Below, in pieces: positions 56,368 to 64,000 of a stretch of DNA of 64,000 nucleotides. The notes under the pieces were generated by a model. It saw only the letters and a list, made by a program, of their open reading frames with translations. It made no database searches and was not told where the DNA came from. The stretch comes from CAVORB01 sp963736235 (GTDB lineage: Bacteria; Pseudomonadota; Gammaproteobacteria; Chromatiales; Chromatiaceae), in assembly GCA_963736235.1 (NCBI GenBank), contig CAVTOR010000030.1, forward strand, positions 1 through 64,000. Reading direction: 5' to 3'. Numbering within the stretch: the stretch's first letter is position 1; every line of letters starts with the position of its first letter. Both the position numbers and the translations under genes were made by a program.

Positions 56368-56653
56368 ATTTGCTCGCTACGTTAGTTATGTTTAATAAAC
56401 AACATGATAGGGAGTTTTTCGCGGGTAAGGGTGAAGAGTTCCCTGTAAGAGCCGTTCGAATTCGCGATGAGTCCGCCGGCATGTGTACAGCCGCTTTCGC
56501 GTGGCGGTGCGATGGCGCCCCACGGCCTGCCTTGCGCGCGTTCGGCAAGCGTGTATCATTCTCGCCGACCTGAATAGCGCCGGCCCGTACCGTGGCCTCC
56601 TCACCTCCGCGGAATGCCGCGGCCCGCCGGCATACCCCAGGCGCGGCCCAACC

Positions 56654-57244
56654 ATGGTGCAGCTCAGCCAACAGGTATTGAGAACCGACTTGGCCGGAAT
56701 GCCGCTCGAATGGGTGGATTACCGGTGCGCTGCCAGGCTTTATTCCCTGGGTCAGGTCGCCTATGCCTGCGGAAATCCCCTATTCCTGTTGCGGGGCGGA
56801 ATCAACGCGCTGAGCAAACGGCGCAGCTCGCTCTCGATCCACTCCATTATCGCCACCCACGGCACCCATCACACGATCGCCAAGCTCAAGGACGATTACA
56901 CCCCGCCCTTGTCCAACCGTACCCTGTTCCAGCGCGACGATCACTTCTGTATGTATTGCGGCGGGCGATTCTCCCATCGCCACCTGTCGCGCGACCATGT
57001 GCGCCCGATCAGCCTCGGGGGCCGGAACCAATGGACCAACGTGGTCACCGCCTGCATTCGCTGCAACAATTTCAAGGCGGGGCGCACGCCGGAGGCGGCC
57101 GGGATGGAGCTGCTTGCGGTTCCCTTCACGCCAACCCACGCGGAATACATCTACCTGATGGGACGTAACGTCCTGGTGGATCAGATGGAGTTTCTGCGCG
57201 CCCATTTTCCGCGCTCCAGCCCCCTGCTGAAGCGCATCGGCTGA
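56654..57244 (+). CDS. HNH endonuclease-family protein
   Basis: 196 residues. The HNH/Zn region lies at ~95-142: CMYCGGRF (C99, C102), SRDHVRPISLGG (DH at 114-115), WTNVVTACIRCNNFKAG (N129, C134, C137). The N-terminal ~90 residues are conserved-looking but unknown. Single-copy HNH proteins of this layout occur in many gammaproteobacterial chromosomes without a mobile element, so a repair or housekeeping role is more likely than a selfish one. The long upstream frame extension (56483-56653) has poor coding character. Confidence 0.8.
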   Translation: MVQLSQQVLRTDLAGMPLEWVDYRCAARLYSLGQVAYACGNPLFLLRGGINALSKRRSSLSIHSIIATHGTHHTIAKLKDDYTPPLSNRTLFQRDDHFCMYCGGRFSHRHLSRDHVRPISLGGRNQWTNVVTACIRCNNFKAGRTPEAAGMELLAVPFTPTHAEYIYLMGRNVLVDQMEFLRAHFPRSSPLLKRIG

Positions 57245-57311
57245 ACGCGGGCGGGCACCAGGTACAGGCATTGGCACGAGGCCAATCCGCGCCGCGACCG
57301 ACGGACAATTG

Positions 57312-58193
57312 ATGAGCGACTGGAAAACCATCGCGGCGGAGATCGCCGCCGCCGGGGCGCACCCCTTCGCGCCCGATCCGCCCCGGAGCGTCGGGGGCGG
57401 CTGCATCAATGCGGCTTATGTGCTGCGCGACGGCGATCGGAGCTACTTCGTGAAGGTCAACGGCGCTGGCCTGCTGTCGATGTTCGAGGCGGAAGCGGCG
57501 GGCCTCGGGGAGATGGCGGCGACCCACACGATACGGGTGCCCGCGCCCTTGTGTACCGGCATCGCCGGGAATCAGGCCTACATCGTGATGGAAGAAGTGC
57601 CCATGGGGGGGCGCGCGGACGGCGGTGCGGCGCGGGCGGGACGCCAGCTCGCGGTCATGCACCGGACCACCCGGCCCGGTTTCGGCTGGGATCGGGACAA
57701 CACCATCGGATCGACGCCTCAGCCCAATTCCCCGGACCCGGACTGGGTCGCCTTCTGGCGCGAAAGGCGCCTCGGCTTCCAGCTCCAGCTTGCGGCCCTT
57801 AACGGTTACGGCGGTCGGCTGCAGAGCCTGGGCGAGCGGTTGCTCACGGACTTTCCCGCACTGATCGATCACGACCCGCGCCCGTCCCTGCTGCACGGCG
57901 ACCTTTGGGGCGGGAATCTGGGCTTCGACCGGGAGGGGCGCCCCGTCATCTTCGATCCCGCCGTCTACTACGGAGACCGTGAGGCCGATCTCGCCATGAC
58001 CGAGCTTTTCGGCGGCTTCGGCACCGACTTCTATGCCGCCTACGATGACGCCTGGCCGCTCGACCGCGGGTACCGCGTGCGCAAGACGCTCTACAACCTG
58101 TACCACATCCTCAATCACCTCAATCTGTTCGGGCGCGGCTATCTCGGGCAGGCGCGGGGGATGATCGAGCGTCTCCTGGCGGAGATCGGTTGA
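57312..58193 (+). CDS. Fructosamine/ketosamine-3-kinase family protein
   Basis: 293 residues from ATG 57312. Kinase-like fold: GGCINAAYVLRDGDRSYFVK with the ATP-binding Lys, the catalytic loop LLHGDLWGGNLGF and the metal-binding VIFDPAVYYGDREADLAM. Family members phosphorylate sugar-amine adducts on proteins so they fall off (deglycation). N-terminal DWKTIAAEI is typical of bacterial members. Stands 67 bases after the HNH gene. Confidence 0.87.
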   Translation: MSDWKTIAAEIAAAGAHPFAPDPPRSVGGGCINAAYVLRDGDRSYFVKVNGAGLLSMFEAEAAGLGEMAATHTIRVPAPLCTGIAGNQAYIVMEEVPMGGRADGGAARAGRQLAVMHRTTRPGFGWDRDNTIGSTPQPNSPDPDWVAFWRERRLGFQLQLAALNGYGGRLQSLGERLLTDFPALIDHDPRPSLLHGDLWGGNLGFDREGRPVIFDPAVYYGDREADLAMTELFGGFGTDFYAAYDDAWPLDRGYRVRKTLYNLYHILNHLNLFGRGYLGQARGMIERLLAEIG

Positions 58194-58295
58194 GCCCGGC
58201 TCGATTTGGAAAATGCGACGGGTATGCTAAATATGCCCTCATGGCCGGACAGGCCTTGACCCCTCGGCTCCAACCACCTCGGGACGACAAACGCC

Positions 58296-58808
58296 ATGCC
58301 CCGCGACCTGCTGATCCTGCGTCACGCCAAATCCGACTGGAGCACCAGCGCGACGCGCGACTTCGAGCGCCCCCTCGCCAAGCGAGGCCGCAACGACGCC
58401 CCGCGGATGGGGGAATGGCTCGCCCGCGAAGGCTTGGTGCCTGGGGCGATCGTCAGCTCCCCCGCCGAGCGCGCACGGGAGACTACGCTGTTGGTCTGCA
58501 AGTCCGTGGGATTCAAGCTCAAGAAGGTGTTCTGGGAGGATGCCGTCTATGCCGCCAATCTGTCCGAGCTGCTCGGTGTGCTTGCCGGCTGTCCCGCCGA
58601 CGCGGCGAGCGTCATGCTGGTCGGTCACAATCCGGGGCTGGAGGACCTGGTGGACTTCCTTGCCGACGGGGTCGAGGAGCCGGCCGATGGCAAGCTGTTG
58701 CCGACGGCCGCCCTCGCCAGGTTGGAGATGCCCGAGGATTGGGGGCACCTGAAATCCGGGTGCGCCCGGCTCCTCTCGATCACGCGCCCGCGCGATCTCG
58801 GCGACTGA
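58296..58808 (+). CDS. sixA: SixA-type phosphohistidine phosphatase
   Basis: 170 residues of the histidine phosphatase superfamily: catalytic RHAKSDW (R9-H10), FERPLAKRGRNDAPRMG, SSPAERARETT and VGHNPGLEDLVDFL (second His). SixA removes phosphate from His in phosphorelay or PTS proteins. Convergent with the next, minus-strand gene. Confidence 0.87.
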   Translation: MPRDLLILRHAKSDWSTSATRDFERPLAKRGRNDAPRMGEWLAREGLVPGAIVSSPAERARETTLLVCKSVGFKLKKVFWEDAVYAANLSELLGVLAGCPADAASVMLVGHNPGLEDLVDFLADGVEEPADGKLLPTAALARLEMPEDWGHLKSGCARLLSITRPRDLGD

Positions 58809-58821
58809 GTGTTACGCCCGT

Positions 58822-61624
58822 TCAGCCGTGAACGACCGGCTCACCGCAGTGGGTGGCGATGAAGGCGTGAGCGGCGTCGCGCAGCGCCACGGCGTCCTTC
58901 CACTCCTTCCCGGCGGGCATGCTGAGCGCGCCGATGCTGATCTCGGCGCGCCCCGGGCGCGGCAGGAAGCTGTCGCCGCCCAGAAGGTTCCGGGTTTCCC
59001 GCAGGGCCACGGGCAGCACCGGCAATCCGGCGCGGGCGGCGGCGATGAAGGCGCCCATGCGGAAGGGCAGCAGGCCCGGTTGGTCGCGGAAGGTACCCTC
59101 CGGAAAGAAGGACAGGATACGCCCTTCCGCCAGGGCCTCGGCGAAACGGTCGGTCTCGGCGGCGCTGCGGTGCAAGTCGAAGCGCTCAACGAACAGGGTG
59201 CCGAGCCGCTGGAGCAGCGGGCCGACCATCGGCACTCCCAGCAGCTCGCGCTTGGCGACGAAGCTCAAGGGGCGGGGCACGGCCTCGATCAGGAGCAGGG
59301 CGTCCAGGTAGCTCTGATGGTTCGCGGCCAGCACGAAGGGCCGGCCCGGCGCGGGGACGCTCTCCACGCCCGAGATCTCCAGGCGCATGAATGCGAGCCG
59401 GCGCGCCCAGCGGATGCCGCCCCGCACCAGGGCCCAGCGCAGCGCGGCGCCGGGGGCGACCATCACCCCGGCCCAAACTAGCACCGCGAGCAAGCCGAAC
59501 AAGGTCCAGGCGTAGCCGGCGTAGAGCCAGCCGGGCACGCGGCCGATCAGGCGCGTCAGATTGCCGGCGATCCCCGACAGGCCCACCCGGACCAGCTGCC
59601 AGAAGGGGCTGGGCGGCGCCGCGTTCAGCCGTCCCGACAGATAGCGGTCGCGCACGTCCCCGCGCCTGAGCTTGCCGCTGGAGGTCTTGAGCACCGCCCT
59701 GGGGGGCGCGAGCACCACCTCGTCCGGCGGCATCCCGATCACGTCCGTGGCACGCTCGCGCACGGTCTGCTCCAGAGCGCCGCGCCGGCTCGGGTCGCGC
59801 TCGCGGGTCTCGGCCACGACCACCAGGCGCTCGCTGCCGGTGCGCTCGTCGTTTGCGGCGAAGGCCACTACGCAACCCTTGCGCACGCCCGCGATTTCAC
59901 CCACCGCCTGCTCGACCTCGTAGGGGTAGATGTTGCGTCCGCCGCGGATGATCAGGTCCTTCACCCGCCCGGTAAGGTGGATGTCGCCGCCCGCGAGATA
60001 GGCCCGGTCGCCGGTCTCGTGCCAGCCGTCGCGGATCAGGCGTGCGGTGGCCTCCGGGTTACGGTAGTAGCCGCGGGTCGCGGACGGCCCCTGAAACTGG
60101 AGCAACCCCTCGTGGCGCTCCGGCAGCTCGCGTCCCGCGTCGTCCACGACCCGCACCCGGTAGCCGGGGAGCGGCCGCCCGCAGGCGACGACCGGCATGG
60201 CGCTCGTCCTCGTCGCAGGGGATCGGCAGGGCGTGGCCCGAGCGGGCGAAGCGCGCGCGGTCGATACAGTCGATGCGCGGTCCCCGGTCGGGCGGCGGGA
60301 AGGCCAGCCCCACCGCCGCCTCCGCCAGGCCATAGACGGGGGCCAGGGCACCGGGTCGCAGGCCGCAGGGCGCGAAACGCTCGCCAAAGCGGCGCAGGGT
60401 ATGCGCACTCACCGGCTCGGCGCCGTTGAAGGCCCAGCGCCAGGAGCTGAGGTCGAGCTCCTCCAGCGCGGTGTCGGGGATGCGCGCGAGGCAGAGCTCG
60501 TAGGCGAAGTTCGGGGCCGCGGAGAGGGTGCCGCGGTGGCGGTGAATCGCCTGCAGCCAGCGCAGGGGGCGCGCCAGGAAGGACAGGGGCGACATGGACA
60601 CCAGCGGCAGCCCGTAATACAGGCTGCCGAGCCAGGCCCCGATCAGGCCCATGTCGTGGTAGAGCGGCAGCCAGCTCACGAAGACGTCGTCGGTGCGTAC
60701 CTGGGCCGCCTCGCCCATGGCGCGGATGTTGGCCAGCAGGTCGGCGTGGGACAGGACCACGCCCTTCGGGTCGCCGGTGCTGCCGGAGGTGTACTGCAGG
60801 AAGGCGATGTCGTCCGTGCCAGGCCGGGCGAGGGTCGCGGCGGGCTCCTCGGCGTCCAGGTCCTCCAGGGTCAGCACCGAGATCAGGGACGGCACTTGCG
60901 CCCGCAGCAGCCGGGCGACGGTGCGCGCCTTGGGGATGGTGATCAGAAAGGATGCCCCCGCGTTGTCCAGGATGCGGGCGTGGCGGCGCAGGTGGTCCTC
61001 GATCTGCTGCGGCCGAGCGGGCGGGTAGATGGGTACCGGCACGCCGCCCGCGGCCAGGATGCCGAAGAAGCTCGCGAAATACTCGGGGCTGGTCGGCAGC
61101 ATCACCGCGACCCTACCGCCGGGGGAGAGGCCCTCGCGCTGCAGCCGACCGGCAACGCGGGCGGCACTCAGGTGGAGCTCGGCGTAGCTGATGGGCCGAG
61201 GCTGCTCGTCGGAGCCGTAATAGAGGATGTGGACGCGATCGGGGTGTCGTTCCAGATGCCAGTCCAGGGTATCGAGCAGGGTCAGGGCGAGGCTCGGGTC
61301 GCCCTCCGGCGCGGCGGCCCGGACCGGATCCGGCGACTCGGGAGCGGTGCCTGGAGAAGGCGGAGCGGCGGTGCTCGCCAGCGCCAGGAGATCGCGCCCG
61401 GTGGCGGCCAACAGCGCCTCCTCCGGCAGCGAGATGCCCAGGCCCTGCTCCACGCGGCTCAGCAGCTCGGAGCGTCCCAGGCTGTCGAGCCCGAGGTCCG
61501 CCTCCAGCCGCGTGTCGAGGGTGATGCCGCCCTCCGGCACGGGCAGGCGTGACTCGCGCGCGAACGCCCGCAGGATCTGCAGCAGGTGCTCTGCGTGAGC
61601 CGGATCTTGGCTGGCCGGGGTCAT
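58822..61624 (-). CDS. ACP / acyl-AMP ligase / PlsC acyltransferase fusion, frameshifted
   Basis: ~934 residues after correction. Order: an N-terminal carrier domain (~10-80) with the phosphopantetheine Ser in DLGLDSLGRSEL; an acyl-adenylate-forming ligase (~115-620) with LQYTSGSTGDPKGVVLSH, the YGLAEAAVGLAF motif and GRVKDLIIRGGRNIYP; a hydrophobic linker (~690-720); and a PlsC-type acyltransferase with NHQSYLD (HX4D-like) and FFPEGTFRD. One extra base near 60199-60203 splits the ligase. It resembles a self-contained machine that activates a fatty acid, loads it on its own carrier and acylates a lysophospholipid; Aas has similar parts in the reverse order and no built-in carrier domain. 15 bases downstream of the next transporter gene. 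Confidence 0.82.
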
Positions 61625-61639
61625 GGACTCGGTTGCCGG

Positions 61640-62734
61640 CTAGTCAGCGGTGCCGTTCCGCCCGCTCCCGTCCCGCTCCCGCTCCGGCACCGTCGCGCGA
61701 GCCGGCGGGATCTCAGGGCCTAGCATGACGGCGATGGGTCGCGTCTGCGGGTTGGCGTCGAGCGCGATTTTCAGCGCCATGGTCAGAGGCACGGAGAGGA
61801 ACATGCCCGCGACGCCCAGCACCCAGCCCCAGAACACCAGGGACAGGAACACCACCAGCGCCGAGAGCCCAAGGCCGCGGCCCATGAATCTGGGCTCGAT
61901 CACGCTGCCCACCAGCGTATTGGTCACGAGATAGCCCGCCGCCGCCCACATGGCGGTCTGCGGGCCCAGCTGCACCAGGGCCAGGAGCACCGCGGGGACG
62001 GCCGCGATGATGGAGCCGATGTTGGGCACGTAGTTGAGCAGGAAGGCCACCAGCCCCCACAGCACCGGGAAATCGACTCCCAACGCCAACAGCCAGAGCC
62101 ACACCAGGAACCCGGTGAGCAGGCTGAACAGGGTCTTGAGGATCATGTATCGGTTGATGTTGTCGAGCACCTGCCGCAGGTGCTCCATGGAATCGCCCGG
62201 TGTCTTCAAGGCGGCGTGCAGCTTGGCGGGGAGGCCGGCGGCCTCGAGCAGGATGAAAATCACCGTGAGCAGGATCAGGAAGGCGTTGGCGAGCAAGTCC
62301 CCGAGTCCGCCGAGCAGCGCGCCGGCCATTTTCATGGCCTTGCCGGCGTTCAGGGAGCTGACCACCGCGTCGCGCGGGATGTGCACGCCGAGGCCTTCGA
62401 GCCAGTCGACGAACTCGCCGGTCAGGAGCTTGAGCTTGCTCTGGTATTCGGGCAGGTTCTCGGTGAAGCTCGCCAGCGAGGCCGACACCAGCGTGACAAT
62501 GACCGCGCCCATGGCGGCGATGAGGACGATCACCACCAGCATCGCGGCCCAAGATGGCAGGCCGTGCCGCGACAGGTAGAACATCGGCGGCGTGGCGATC
62601 ACCGCGATGAAGACCGAGAGGAGGAAGGGCGTGATCAGGGGCGCGGCGGCGCGCATGCCGGCGACCACGACGATGAACGCGCCGGCCACCACCAGGAAGC
62701 GCGCAGCGGGGGAGAAACCTGTCTCGGTGTGCAT
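61640..62734 (-). CDS. AI-2E family transporter (PerM/YdiK-like)
   Basis: 364 residues with ~8 membrane helices. PLITPFLLSVFIAVIATPP near the N-terminus, a central soluble stretch, then the family hallmarks LPVLWGLVAFLLNYVPNIGS-like region (PVLWGLVAFLLNYVPNIGSI) and GSVIEPRFMGRGLGLSALVV. Substrate unknown; relatives include autoinducer-2 exporters and Na+/H+ antiporters. ATG 62734 chosen over ATG 62797 because it starts immediately before the first helix. Confidence 0.85.
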   Translation of the reverse strand: MHTETGFSPAARFLVVAGAFIVVVAGMRAAAPLITPFLLSVFIAVIATPPMFYLSRHGLPSWAAMLVVIVLIAAMGAVIVTLVSASLASFTENLPEYQSKLKLLTGEFVDWLEGLGVHIPRDAVVSSLNAGKAMKMAGALLGGLGDLLANAFLILLTVIFILLEAAGLPAKLHAALKTPGDSMEHLRQVLDNINRYMILKTLFSLLTGFLVWLWLLALGVDFPVLWGLVAFLLNYVPNIGSIIAAVPAVLLALVQLGPQTAMWAAAGYLVTNTLVGSVIEPRFMGRGLGLSALVVFLSLVFWGWVLGVAGMFLSVPLTMALKIALDANPQTRPIAVMLGPEIPPARATVPERERDGSGRNGTAD

Positions 62735-62824
62735 ACCGGGCTCCTGAGGTGGGGGGCGACGTCGGCTCACCGCTCGCTCGGCGGGCGCGCCTCCCACGCC
62801 CGCTCCCGGTACCGAAAACCAGTG

Positions 62825-63229
62825 CTATTTGAACGCCGGTAATCCGGAGTCCAGCCACCAGGTATTGGTTTCGGGGTCGTAACCCCACTGCTGGCGGTCG
62901 TGAATGGTGCGCATGAGCTGCCTGTCCCTTTGCACATAGTCGATGCGCACCACCTGACTCACCGTGTTCTCGTCGGAGGGCACCGGCGACTGCTCCACGT
63001 CATAGCCGGTGACCTGGATGTTATCCAGGTTCGGCGGCACTGCGGCCCGCTTCTCCGGACGCACCAGCTCGAAGGCGGGCCCGTAGTAGCCCCAGCGGAT
63101 GGCGTCGCCGTAGCGGTTGAGGGCGGCCTCGAGGGAGATGCGCCGCTTGTCCTTTTCGATGGTGCCGCATCCGGCGAGGAGCAGGGCGGCGATCAGGCAG
63201 AGCAGAATGCGGGTGATGATGGGCTTCAT
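62825..63229 (-). CDS. Small lipoprotein of unknown function
   Basis: 134 residues. Signal peptide with lipobox LLLAGC (Cys ~21), then a domain rich in aromatic residues (DAIRWGYYGPAFELVRPEKR, WWLDSGLPAF) that resembles small periplasmic NTF2-like lipoproteins. It stands alone on the minus strand, divergent from the TraB-family gene. No family assignment is certain. Confidence 0.7.
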   Translation of the reverse strand: MKPIITRILLCLIAALLLAGCGTIEKDKRRISLEAALNRYGDAIRWGYYGPAFELVRPEKRAAVPPNLDNIQVTGYDVEQSPVPSDENTVSQVVRIDYVQRDRQLMRTIHDRQQWGYDPETNTWWLDSGLPAFK

Positions 63230-63357
63230 GGCGGCGGAAGGTCCGTAACTTCGCCGCGATGATAAGCGATCGCGGCGCGTGGGACCAACGCGCGGGAGTC
63301 GGGTGCGCCGCGCCCTCGCCGGTCGGTTATCATGCGAGGCTTTCTCGCGCCCAACCG

Positions 63358-64000
63358 ATGACCGCCGCCATGCATGAATCCGACGAGCCCAGCGTTTCCG
63401 TCCGGCTCGGGGACGCCGAGCTGACGCTGCTCGGCACCGCCCACGTGTCCCGCGCCAGCGCCGAGAAGGTGCGCGAGCTGCTCGAAGGCGGCGCTTACGA
63501 CGCCGTGGCGGTGGAGCTCTGCCCCAGCCGTTACAACGCCGTGATCGATCCCGACGCGCTGGCCCGCATGGATCTCTTCTCCGTGATCCGCGGCGGGCGC
63601 GCCTACATGGTGGTCGCCAGCCTGGCGCTCGCCGCCTACCAGCAGCGCCTGGCGGACCAGTTCGGCATCGAGCCAGGCGCCGAGCAGCGGATGGCTATCC
63701 GCATCGCTCGGGAGCGCCACCTGCCGGTCCTACTGGTCGACCGCGAGATCGGCGTTACCCTGAAGCGGATATCCGCGAACTTGGCGTGGTGGAAGCGCCT
63801 CGGGCTCTTCTCCGGGCTGCTGGCGGCCATGCTCTCGCGCGAGGAGGTGGCGGAGGAGGAGATCGAGCGCCTCAAGGAGGGCGACGTGCTAGAGACCACC
63901 TTCGCCGAGTTCGCCGAGGACCGCGAGGACCTCTACCTGCCCCTGATCGACGAGCGCGACCGCTACATGGCCGCGCGGCTGCGCCAGGAGGTCGAGCGCG
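63358..64000 (+). CDS. TraB-family protein, 3' end outside the window
   Basis: The frame from ATG 63358 runs to the window end (~214 residues seen). LTLLGTAHVSRASAEKVREL and VAVELCPSRYNAV are the first conserved blocks of the TraB/PrgY family, which is related to Tiki-type metal-dependent peptidases; GTAHVS carries the first GxxH. LPVLLVDREIGVTLKRI and a later ERDRYMAARL segment also match. The second half, usually with membrane helices in bacterial members, is missing here. Alternative start ATG 63370. Confidence 0.85.
   Translation, partial: MTAAMHESDEPSVSVRLGDAELTLLGTAHVSRASAEKVRELLEGGAYDAVAVELCPSRYNAVIDPDALARMDLFSVIRGGRAYMVVASLALAAYQQRLADQFGIEPGAEQRMAIRIARERHLPVLLVDREIGVTLKRISANLAWWKRLGLFSGLLAAMLSREEVAEEEIERLKEGDVLETTFAEFAEDREDLYLPLIDERDRYMAARLRQEVER

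Larger units (their letters stand above)
56096..56653. other. Intergenic region between priA and the HNH gene, AT-rich centre
   Basis: Divergent gap of 558 bases. About 56200-56420 is markedly AT-richer than its surroundings and contains two DnaA-box matches and a promoter-like pair (see separate entries). The part from ~56470 to 56653 is GC-rich again. No gene is supported. Confidence 0.55.

Noticed and set aside
56654..57244. HNH gene as part of an intron or homing element
   Set aside because: It stands alone between intact housekeeping genes, with no intron structure or flanking repeats.

Overview
High-GC bacterial chromosome, most likely a gammaproteobacterium of the Chromatiales/Ectothiorhodospiraceae type. 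The evidence is gene content and order: ubiE-ubiJ-ubiB, hslVU with a DUF971 gene, the lptM-lysA / dapF-DUF484-xerC-hslV group, argS next to a SPOR protein and priA, and feoABC. I cannot name a genus from the sequence alone.

Layout. 1-27 kb is a surface-polysaccharide locus. It holds a 1,821-residue fusion of sulfotransferase, coiled coil, repeats and three glycosyltransferase modules, a GT-A/sulfotransferase fusion, several other glycosyltransferases, three small-molecule methyltransferases, an AlgI/AlgJ-like O-acetylation pair (MBOAT plus SGNH), and a Wzm/Wzt-type ABC exporter. Together these imply a sulfated, O-acetylated and perhaps O-methylated polysaccharide exported by the ABC route. 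27-35 kb and 38.6-40.8 kb are housekeeping genes on the minus strand (ubiquinone synthesis, HslUV protease, XerC, diaminopimelate/lysine synthesis). Between dapF and lysA a plus-strand TIR-STAND-TPR gene (35697-38579) is inserted; it looks like a bacterial NLR-like immune protein and is the best candidate here for a poorly described system. 40.8-43.6 kb is a scrapyard: an intact guanidinium-exporter-like gene, a broken copy of it, a CBS-domain gene, remnants of restriction genes and an 84-bp palindromic repeat. 43.6-64 kb is mostly housekeeping: chorismate-lyase-like gene, RNA methyltransferase, Lpp-like lipoprotein and its probable L,D-transpeptidase, an EF-G paralogue, feoABC, SPOR protein, argS, priA, HNH endonuclease, ketosamine kinase, SixA, an ACP/acyl-AMP ligase/PlsC fusion, an AI-2E-family transporter and a TraB-family protein cut by the window end.

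Caution. At least eleven genes, including the normally indispensable ubiE, ubiJ, ubiB and hslV, are broken by single-base frameshifts, and where I could resolve the change it was usually one extra base. I read most of these as sequence errors in the assembly rather than real gene loss, and give each such gene one span with the shifts noted. The gdx copy at 42.3-42.6 kb and the restriction remnants look like true decay.
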